64,000 nt of DNA from Patagioenas fasciata (Eukaryota > Chordata > Aves > Columbiformes > Columbidae): the NCBI RefSeq assembly GCF_037038585.1, contig NC_092560.1, positions 63,616,049 to 63,680,048 of the forward strand. The letters are read 5' to 3'. Numbering within the stretch: position 1 is the first letter of the stretch; every line of letters begins with the position of its first letter. The notes below the pieces were generated by a model that did not search any database, was not told where the DNA came from, and worked only from the letters and a program-made list of their open reading frames with translations. This document shows positions 40,404-48,835 of the stretch, in pieces. The position numbers and the translations under genes are program-made.

Positions 40404-40878
40404 CACGGCGCAGGGCTGAAAGCCGAGACTGTTTACAGCGACTTTGCAGCGGCCTCCGGCGAGTCAAACCGCCGTCCTCCGTACAGGGGCCGAGCTGCGC
40501 GGAGGGGACCCGTAGCGCAGAGCGGCTGCCGGCGGGGGACCCGCGCCGGCGGCACCTGCGGCCAAGGGGCGGCAAGGAGGGTGGCCGTTCCGCCGCCGTC
40601 CGTCGGTCCGTCCGTCCGTTCGTCCACGGCGGGGGGCGGCCGGCAGCGGGAGCGCGGAGGAGCGGTGCTGGGGAGCCACGCGGTGTTGGGTTACCCTGGC
40701 CCGGCCCGGCCCCGCCGCCGCCGCGGGGCCAGCGGGTGCCGCGGGGCTGCGCCGGCGGCCGCGCAGCCCACGGTATGTCGGGCCGGTGACTTCAGCCGGG
40801 AGATATTTGGAGGCTCCGCGGGGTCCGGTGCGGGGGGCCAGCGTGTGTTTGGGTCTGAAAGCGAATCAGCGGAGGGCG

Positions 40879-40904
40879 CGTCACTGCCAAAGGGCCCTAT
40901 AAAT
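40879..40904 (+). promoter_or_regulatory. GDNF: GDNF core promoter: half-CRE and TATA box
   Basis: TATAAAT at 40898-40904 sits in GC-rich DNA, with CGTCA (the core of a cAMP response element) 15 bases upstream at 40879-40883. Transcription would start about 25-32 bases downstream, near 40928-40935. cAMP/CREB induction of GDNF is known in mammals; its relevance here is inferred. Confidence 0.75.
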
Positions 40905-41451
40905 CCATCTGCGGCGCCGAGTCGCCCTGGCAAAACCCCCGCGTCCGCGCGTCCGGCTCCGCGCTCCCCTCCGCCCCGCGGGTGCGGCGCCCCCCGTGCC
41001 TCGCCCTGCCCCGCGCCCCCACCCGCCCAGCCCCGCCGGCGCCCGGGGAGCCGGGCGCGCCCAGGCCCAGCCGGGGCAACCAGAGCGGGCGCTCCCCGGC
41101 ACCGGCCCGGCCTCCCGCCGTTCCCGCCACGCTCCCCGCTTGGATCTAAGCCTTCGCCGCGACGGGACCCCCGATCTGGAGGAGGAAGCCTCGCTACTGC
41201 TGCTGCTGCTACCGGCTCTACAAATCCCGGCGCCGGCCTCTGATTCTCCCAGCAGGCTGAGAGGGGTTGGGTTTTTTTGTTGGTTTTTTTTTTTCTTTTT
41301 TTTTCGTTGTTTTTTTCCACCGCTCCCCTCCTCAGCTGGGGTGGGCTTTTTTTTTTCTTCCTATTTTTTCTTCCTTCCCGCCGTTGCGTGCGTGTCCGAG
41401 CAGTGCGCGGCTCCCCGCGGTGCTGGACCAGCTGGCGTTACAGGAGCCCTG

Positions 41452-41592
41452 ATGTCTTCATCTGACTCCCCGCAGTTGTTGATGGAGTGTCTTTCTCAGA
41501 TTTCCAGGCAGGGTCCCAAGAGCAGCACCCAGAGCCAGCTCCCGCTGCCAGGCGGCGCTCCCCGCGCCTCGGGCCGCTCCCGCCGCTGCTGA
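41452..41592 (+). promoter_or_regulatory. GDNF: GDNF uORF1, 46 codons
   Basis: First AUG of the predicted 5' UTR, with a second in-frame AUG at 41482. It runs 46 codons to TGA at 41590-41592, wholly inside exon 1. The sequence shows only that the frame is open; translation is not shown. Confidence 0.6.
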
Positions 41593-41791
41593 GCGCGGCT
41601 CCGGGGCCGGAGACCCCCGCGGCGCTGCTCTTGCCGCGGCCACAGCACCTGCGGCAGGGGAGGCCGCCGGCGCTTGTGCTGGCGGGTCCCCTCTGCCTCC
41701 ATCCAGGTTGCAACTTTGTTCCCCCTTCTCCATACGTCTCCCCCACCTCGCGCAAAGAGGATCCCGACGGTCGGACCCCGACCTGGCCCAC

Positions 41792-41833
41792 ATGCATCGC
41801 CCGGCCGGCAGCTGCTCGGCTCCCCGGCGTTAA
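41792..41833 (+). promoter_or_regulatory. GDNF: GDNF uORF2, 13 codons, stop overlaps uORF3 start
   Basis: An AUG at 41792 begins 13 codons ending in TAA at 41831-41833. The final A of that stop is also the first base of the next AUG (TAATG). Confidence 0.65.
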
Positions 41834-41867
41834 TGTCCATCTCGGGTCCGACGAGACCAGCTCGCAG

Positions 41868-43244
41868 GTAAGGGTGAGGCGGGGGCCGCGACGGGGCGGG
41901 CGGGCCGGGGCGGGCACCCTCCCTGGGAGCGCAGGGCCGCCCTGCAGCCCACCAGACCCGGCGAGGTGCGAAGACAGCGGCCGGCGAGGAAGACGCGCAC
42001 CGGGCGGCGGGCGCGCCCCGAACCCCGCTGCGGGAACCGGGGCCGCCGCGGGGGCCCCCGGCGGGGCAGCACCCCCAGCCGGACACTGCCCAGTGCCGCT
42101 GTCCGGTCCAGTCTGAACCGGGCTGGAGGCAGCTGTCATCCCTGGGCGGCGGGCATCGGGTGCATGCCGTGTCTGGCTGCGGGCGGGGCGACCAGAGAGC
42201 GAGGGGCAGAGAAGAAGATGGGAAAGGGAAGGGAAGGGAAAAGGAGAAGGAAAGAGAAAGGAGAGAGGAGAAAGAAAGGGAAATGAGAAAAGAGGAGCAG
42301 GAAAATAAAATGAAAAGTAGAGGGGGAGAACGAAACAAAGAGAAGGAGTGGGAAACAAGCAGCAAATGAAGAGGAAATGGAAAGGAAAAGGAGAGAAAAA
42401 TTAAAAGAAAAGGAGATGGAAACAAAGGTGAAAGGGAAAAGAAGAAACAAAAAGGAAGGAAAAGGGAAATATTGAAACAAGAAGAAAGGGAAATGAGAAG
42501 AGAAGGGGGATGAGAAAGGGACAGGGGAAAGGAAAAGGAAGGGAACTGAAGAGGATAGGGAAAGGTGACAAGAGGAAAGTGAAAAGGAGAGAAAACAAAA
42601 AAAAAGAAGGAAAGAGGACTGGGAAGGGGATGGGAAAGAGAAAAAGAAAATATGAAGGGGAAAAAGGAAAGAGAAAAAGGGAAAGGGAAAAGGAGAATAG
42701 AAGGGGAAAGGGAAAAGGAGAATAGAAGGGGAAAGGAGTAGGGAAAAGGAAGTTTGCCTGTAGCGTAACAAATCTGTGCAGCCCTGCACCCCAGATGAGC
42801 CCTGTCAACCCTGGCCCAGACCAGGGACAGGTGCCCTGGCGCCACCCGGGCACTGGGGAAGGACAAGCACAAGGTGACCTGTCTGCCAGCACAGAGACGT
42901 GATCACACCCCTACATCCCTGGGTGCAGGCTCCTGGGACCTGACTAGCCACATCCCTCAAAGCAGCCGTGTTGCGCACAGAGGGACCAGAGGCCACCCTG
43001 TGTCTCCCTGTCCTACACTGCCCACTGGGGAGAGCCCACCTCACTTGTTCTGAGAGGCAGTAGCGATGAGAGGCTGAGCTGGGCACAGGTTGTTTCTCCC
43101 TGCACTGTCCCCAGACCTGGCCAGGGTGGACCAGACTGATTTGCTTTGTGACACTGTCCAGCTTTGTCTCAGGGGTGACAGGGAGGGGGCAGGACTGGGG
43201 GAGCACAGCAGCTGGGGGCTAACCTTGCCTCTCCTCTCTGCCAG
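41868..43244 (+). other. GDNF: GDNF intron 1
   Basis: A 1,377-base intron with GTAAGG donor (41868) and pyrimidine-rich acceptor CTCTCTGCCAG (AG at 43243-43244). The first 300 bases are still CpG-rich. The middle is a polypurine tract (42213-42757), and the rest is unremarkable. Confidence 0.85.
42213..42757 (+). repeat. Long polypurine tract in GDNF intron 1
   Basis: About 540 bases, nearly all A and G on the + strand, built from degenerate GGAAA/GGGAAA units. It includes a perfect 25-bp tandem duplication at 42685-42734. The antisense 217- and 458-codon frames rich in Phe, Ser, Leu and Pro that cross it are composition artefacts. Confidence 0.95.
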
Positions 43245-43270
43245 GGGCCTGTGTTGGAAGGAAATCTAAG

Positions 43271-43442
43271 ATGAAGTTATGGGATGTTGTGGCTGTCTGT
43301 GTGGTGCTGCTCAACACGGTCTCCACCTTGCCCCTGCCGACTGGTAAGATGCCTCCCAAGGGGTCCCCTTCAGTGGTAGAGGGGCCTGAAGACGATCTCT
43401 CCCCCATCAGCCTGCTGCATCCCTATGCTGTGCACAGTGACT
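43271..43442 (+). CDS. GDNF: GDNF preproprotein, first coding exon (signal peptide and start of pro-region)
   Basis: This encodes residues 1-57 and the first base of codon 58. It opens with MKLWDVVAVCVVLLNTVST, a classical signal peptide of about 19 residues that differs from the mammalian one at only a few positions, followed by LPLPTGK and the start of the pro-region. GDNF is a secreted TGF-beta-superfamily ligand that binds GFRA1 and signals through RET, supporting midbrain dopaminergic, motor and enteric neurons and kidney budding. The start is the only ATG near the signal peptide. The codon 58 split (T here, CT in exon 3) gives Ser, and the junction reads HSD-SN-MPEDYP, as expected for the family. 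The pro-region between the two donors (33 residues) is longer than the 26 residues in mammals and diverged, without a dibasic site. Confidence 0.97.
43344..43349 (+). promoter_or_regulatory. GDNF: Internal alternative 5' splice site (short pro-form)
   Basis: GTAAGA after ...CTGCCGACTG. Use of this donor ends exon 2 at 43343 (73 coding bases, phase 1) and removes 99 bases (33 codons) relative to the donor at 43443. The join gives LPLPT-A-NMPEDYP, the exact equivalent of the mammalian pre-(beta)pro-GDNF junction. Confidence 0.8.
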
Positions 43443-46400
43443 GTAAGAAACATTCCCCTTTCTAGCCACTGCTGTCTGTCTTGCTAAACCTGCTCCCCTT
43501 TGCCCAGACATCAGGGTGAGGAAAGGACCTCCCCACTTTCTGCTCTCACTTCTCTCCCAGGCAGGGTCGCTGACTCCGGTCTGACTCCAGCAGCTCCAAA
43601 TCAAGTCATCCTCCAAAGCCTGGAGTTGGCAATTGCAATGTCAATGTCCCTTGTTTCCCCAACCTTCAGACTTTCTTTTCTGACAGTCATAAGATCCTTT
43701 CGGATTAAAAACCCGGAGAGATGGGAAAGTTAGTTGCCTGCAGAGGAGCTGGGAGGAGGATAAGGTGCCTACATCTTGCAGTGCAGGCACTGAAACTCCT
43801 TCCCAACTGCTTCAGCCTCCTTTCCTTGCTGAGACTGCCAATGCAATTATTCACTGTCTGTAGTGGGCGCCAATCCCAATGGAGATTGGGCTCCATGATG
43901 GGAGGCACTGTACACATTCTGGAGTGCTGCTGAGTTTCATTAAATCCTCCTTGGATCCTGATCCCAACATTACTTTGTCCGCATGGAAATTTACAGAAGA
44001 GTAGCAGTGGCAGGGTTAGGAGCTTGATGCAGAACAATCCACATGAACCAGCTCACAGTAAGACAGCTTACCATCCAAATGACAGATAATAATAATACCT
44101 CGCTAATAATAGGTCTCCTACAATAGCAGATACAGGATTTTCACAGCGGTATGTGAATGTATGCTAACTCTGGTGGCTTTTTAAAGTGAGAGTTAATATG
44201 ACTCATTAAGAAGAGACAAAATACTCACATGAATTGTAAAGATGTTCACTTAGCGAAGGCAGAGACAAAGCTCAGAGGTTTCTCCCTTTGCCCTCGCTCA
44301 GCCCTCTTTCTTTAGGTCATTGCAGGATGCAGACAGTATCCAGTAGTTGGGATTCATTTTTATCTCCTTATCTGGAGGCATGTCCTTTCCCTGCGCCTGC
44401 CGTGCCTTCCGCCATGGACAGCCCCGCTCTTGTTTCTCTGTGAGCTGTGCAGAGGCACCAAGCAGGGAATTGTGCCATGACTCTACTTTCATCCCCTCCC
44501 CAAGACCCATCTCCTGTCTGTCCCCACACACACACATATTTGTCCTTCCCCATTTAGTCTTCTCTCCTTCCTTTTCTTGCTTGTGTTTCCACCCTTGCTG
44601 AAATCTTTCCTGGCTGCCGCCCGCGCCTGTCCCAGTCCAGGCTCCTGCCACTCACAGACCTGCAACCCCTGATGTCCTATCAGCCCCTCTGTGTAGGGAG
44701 GGCAGCCAAAAGTGCTTCCTCCCAGGACTCCAGCCTGCCAGGGCTGCAGGGCTGTCACGTCGTCTTCTCCATGGTTAGCTGTGTGGTGGGCTAGGTACCA
44801 TCCTATGAAAGGCAGTGATCAGCTTTGCAGGCCGCTGTGCTGGTCTCTCCGCGTGGGTTTGCTGCAGTGCAAGTGGCAATGAGAGCATTAGAGGGAAAGT
44901 GGCATCAGTCAGTTTGCAGCTCTTGCAGAAGCTACACGGTGGGAGGACATTAATGCTTCATCTTTACAGCATGATAATATTTGTGCAATGCCAGCTTTCA
45001 TATTGAAACTTACTTGTGGGAATATGGTTCCTGGTGAGTTGGTTTCTCCCCAGCAGCTTGAGGGGATGGGCAGGACTTGTGGTCTTGTCTGTTCTAGTGT
45101 CCAAAACTTTCCATCGTTTCAGAAAGATGACCTGTGTTTTACCTGAGCTGTGGTAGTATCAACAGACAGCCTCTTCCAGAAATCTGTTTCCAGGGTACAG
45201 ATATAGGCTTTGCCAAGCAGAGCTGCGTTGCAGGTTATTGCCCAGAACAGTCATTTGAGAAAGGGCTGTGTTTGGTCTTGATCTCATAACCCTGCAGATC
45301 ATGAATAAACAGGCTTGGCTGCAAAGGAAAAGCAAGCTGTACTGTTCTTCTCAACAGATATCGGGGAAAACCCAGGGAGTTCCTGTGGTATTTGGATATC
45401 AGCAGTTTACATATCACCCATGCCCAAAAGTCAGAAACTCTTCTTTCTGCTACATTGCCAAGTCAGATGAGTCAGGGGAGACCTGCAGAAAGGTGGATGC
45501 AAGAGAGCAGTGAAATGGTTTGATTCACTTTTACTTTGTTTTTAATTGATTTAAAAGTGTGTAGTGTCTGGAGAGCAGTCTGCAAACACAGAGCCCGTGA
45601 GGCTCATCCTATCTGGGCACATCGCTGCCTTCCCACTGCAGCAGCAATTTGTTAAGAGTCACCACCATCAGTGTCGTCATGTTTGTTTCTTTTCACTTTC
45701 CATTTGGTGGCACATAACCATCAACACACATAAAACATATGATGATGTACACAAGAGGAGTCATGTGTACAGCATGTAGACTTCCCTCTGCTCTTTGAGG
45801 TTTTTCTTAGAAGCAAAGGGCAGTGTGGCGTGAGCATGCAGGCATGCTTGTACCTCTCTGGTTCATCTGCTGGTGGACCTGCCATGTATTAATATCGCTG
45901 TGGATATTGTTGGTCTGCTGCTTCGTCAAGTACTTTTGTAGGAGGCAGCTCACAAAGCAGCGTGAGTGCCATCATCCACTTGGACTCATCTGTGTAGGGC
46001 AGTGTGTGGGCTTAGCAGGACGGGGTGCTGTGTGTATTCAGAGAGGGGTGTACTACTCTCCCCTAAAGCAATCCCCATGCAGGCTGAGTGGGGAGTAGCA
46101 GTTGTACTCCAAGGTGTGCATTGCTTTTACTCCAGGGAGGTCAGGTCTCCCATACAGCATTTGCAGTGGGTGATTGTAGAGTTGTGAGATCAAGTCCTGC
46201 TCCTAAGGCCAAGTCAAACATCCAGCTGGAGCACTGATCTGTTTTCCTAGGCCCTTGACACCTTTTAATGTTCTCATTTGATAGGATTGCTTTCTCTGCA
46301 AAGTGCTCTGAGGTCACCTGGTGCTACCCCATCCCTTTCAGATTAGCTCAAAACCTTCCTTCACTGCAGCCTACAGGCAAGGTCCTAACCTCGTGGGCTG

Positions 46401-48334
46401 ATCAGGTGTAATGTGCTGACCTTTGCTGTTCAGGGCAGTAACGAGAGATGGTAAAGGATGTTGGCAGTTGCAGTCTTCTGCATTTTTTACTGGACTGGAG
46501 GCTGGGGTCAGAGTAGCCTCCATAAGTGCAGTGCATTTAAGATTAATTCAGTGTTTGTAAGTGTTGAAGCATCAATGTTCATGAGACATCTTATTTCGTA
46601 CAAAGAAGAGTAGCTGCAGAGTTTGCAAGGTTAGAAAATCCTTTCGTTGTTTCCTTCATGCTACAGTTTGCTGGGGGAAGGACAAAATTAGCTTAAATAG
46701 CAACTGTGAATAGAACGAATATAAACCAAATTATTATAAACTGAATATGAAGTCAGCAGCTTCAGAAGCATGACAGTGCAGAGGGAGCCAAACACTTAGC
46801 TTGACTTACATGCAGTTCCCAGCAAATACATTTGTAACTGTTGCTGCTCTATGGTCAAAATCAACATGTACATGGGGACTGGAATTTCTTAAGATCCAGG
46901 ATATGTTATATAGTCTCTTAATCCAGTGAGCACCTTTAGTAAAAACTAGTGGTAAGCATGTAGAATTAAATGAAAAATTTCACTGTGGGCTTTTCCCTCC
47001 TAATAGGAGGAAAAGGTGGTGTTTTGCATTATAATGTCTGAGTTACTCTATTGCCATTGGATGGTCATTTGACGTTGGAGGTCCTTTGGTATGTTTGTTA
47101 TGCTGTAACACACAGTGGTACATGTGCATTATACATCTGTGAAAAATTCTTCCTAACTTTACTAAGGGGTATTTAATGTTAAGTTACTGCATTTAGCTGC
47201 AACATTATCAATAATATGGAAAGTATCTCAAATAAATGGTGATATTGTAGGGCTCTTTAAGGCAAAATCAGTATTAAATTATACTTCCAGCTACATTTCC
47301 TTCCTTACAATACTTATTAGGCACATTTAGTGTTATGAACCAGAACTCTCATGCTTCTGTCCAGGCTTTCCTGCTCAACACACCTATGGTGTGGCATATG
47401 TGCTTTAGTCTAAGATGTCCAGAAGCTACAGAGGAAACCTGTTCATGCACTGTAAATCCAATGCATGGGACAGGTATTTGCCACACCGAGCAGGTGCCAC
47501 ACTGCGTCATTTGATCTGTGTGTATCCAGTACAGCTGGTGCATCCACCCAGTGTCACACCAAGTGTGCCTGTGCCCCTGGGCCAGCATATATTTAGTCAA
47601 GTTTGTTTGCATGGGCACACCCAGGTTATCTAGGCATTTAGAAATCTCAGTCATTCAAGTTCACCCATTCATGGGCAAATTTCTAGAAAAAGAAAGAACA
47701 GGACACATCCAGTTAAGGCCAGATGCATGTAGCCCTAGAAGCCAATTTCTCCACAGTCTCAGGTATAACTACTGAATATACTCCTGTGAAGGGTATTCTG
47801 GGACTTAAGGGGAAAAGGACTTAAATGCAAGATAATATGGTTTTGTTGTCGTTTTAAGAGTTATCCTTTGTTTAAAGGTTTATGTCTTTGCTGCTTTTCA
47901 ATTTAGGGACCTCAGAAATTTCCCAGTGGAAGTGTGGCTACTTTTAGATGTTTTGCAGGGGTGAGTTGCTAGATAACATACCTGAATATGCTCTTCTTGG
48001 TCACCTTTCATAGGCCTCTTCACTATATTTTAGAAATACTTCTGTTCAGGGTCTACAGATGACAAGCTGCAAAACCCTTCTTTTATAAGGCGGAAGAATT
48101 CAGCTGTGTAGTAACTATTGATGAATTGATGGAGGAGGCATTATGTGTCCACTAGAAGAGGATCCACAGATTGATATGTTGTGATGTCTTTGCAAATTGT
48201 AAGTGTAAATTTGTAAATGTTCCTGATTAGGACTGCATAAAGTAGGTTTAAAATATTTGAAGTTACAGAGGCTGAGGGAAGCCATTGGGGTTATTGAGTC
48301 CCATCCCCCATAACTGCAGATGATATGGGATGGA

Positions 48335-48835
48335 TCATAGAATAGTTTGGGTTGGAATGGACCTTTAAAGGTCATTTAGACCAACCCCCCTGCAATGCAC
48401 AGGAACATCTTCAACCAGATGAAGTTGCTCAGAGCCCCCTCCAGCCTGGCCTTGAATGTCTTCAGGGATGGGGCATCAATCACCTCTCTGGGCAATGGTT
48501 CCAGTGTTTCACCACCCTCATTGTAAAAAATTTATTCCTCATGTCTAGCCTGAATCTCTCCTCCTTTAGTTTAAAACCATCACCCCTTGTCCTGTCTCAA
48601 CAGGCTCTGCTAAAAAGTCTGTCACAATCTTTCTTATAGGGCCCTTTTAAGCACTGAAAGGGCGCAGTGAGATCTTCTCAAAGCCTTCTCTTCTCCAGGT
48701 TAAATAACCCCAACTCTCTCAGCCTGTCCTTATAGGAGAGGTGTTCCAACCCTTCGATCATTTTTGTGGCCCTCCTCTGGACCGACTCCAACAGGTCCAT
48801 GTCTTTCGAAGTGCAAATATCTAATCTTTGTACCA
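48335..48835 (-). mobile_element. CR1 LINE 3' fragment, antisense in GDNF intron 2
   Basis: The reverse complement of a CR1 3' end. It begins on + with TCATAGAATAGTTTGGGTTGG, then the 3' UTR and C-terminal ORF2 (minus-strand frame ...ATKMIEGLEHLSYKDRLREL... near 48720-48765). It is about 500 bases, 5'-truncated near 48.83 kb, and relatively well preserved. Confidence 0.95.

Larger units (their letters stand above)
40930..41867 (+). other. GDNF: GDNF exon 1, non-coding 5' UTR (approximate start)
   Basis: The start is inferred from the TATA box. The end is set by a near-perfect donor, CAG|GTAAGG, with the GT at 41868-41869. The exon is GC-rich, with a short CTG run (about 41197-41210) and two U-rich pyrimidine stretches (41271-41381). 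The only AUGs are at 41452, 41482 (same frame), 41792 and 41833, giving three uORFs. There is no start codon in frame with GDNF that lacks an intervening stop, so the main start is in exon 2. The AG at 41334-41335 after the pyrimidine tract could act as an alternative acceptor. Confidence 0.8.
39780..42200. promoter_or_regulatory. GDNF: CpG island of the GDNF promoter and exon 1
   Basis: GC content and CpG density rise abruptly from about 39.8 kb, are highest from about 40.25 to 42.1 kb, and fall at the intron 1 purine tract. The island holds repeated GGGCGG-type Sp1 sites, an inverted CCAAT (ATTGG at 40282-40286), an AP-1 consensus TGAGTCA (40391-40397), a CGTCA half-CRE (40879-40883) and a TATA box (40898-40904). 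Mammalian GDNF also has a CpG-island promoter with a TATA box, which fits. Long open frames on both strands here reflect GC composition. Confidence 0.9.
41833..43269 (+). promoter_or_regulatory. GDNF: GDNF uORF3, spliced, ends 1 base before the GDNF start
   Basis: An AUG at 41833 is open to the exon 1 donor (41867). After splicing to exon 2 (43245) it continues to a TAA at 43267-43269, 19 codons in all. The GDNF AUG is at 43271, so only one base separates stop and start. This is a spacing at which reinitiation, or leaky scanning past three AUG contexts, would set GDNF output. It depends on the exon 1 donor and exon 2 acceptor being used as called. Confidence 0.65.
43245..43442 (+). other. GDNF: GDNF exon 2
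   Basis: Bounded by acceptor AG at 43243-43244 and donor GTAAGA at 43443. It has 26 bases of 5' UTR and then the start codon. A second donor, also GTAAGA, lies inside at 43344. Both donors leave phase 1, so both join exon 3 in frame. Confidence 0.93.

Noticed and set aside
40581..41320. Open frames of 209-220 codons on both strands inside the GDNF CpG island
   Set aside because: GC-rich sequence has few stop codons. The frames overlap on both strands, are Arg/Pro/Gly/Ala-rich, and the region is the promoter and 5' UTR.
41496..42872. 458-codon minus-strand open frame, with overlapping 306- and 217-codon frames
   Set aside because: They run over the polypurine tract and CpG island. The proteins are low-complexity Phe/Ser/Leu/Pro, then Arg/Pro/Gly, which reflects composition and the lack of stops in pyrimidine-rich sequence.
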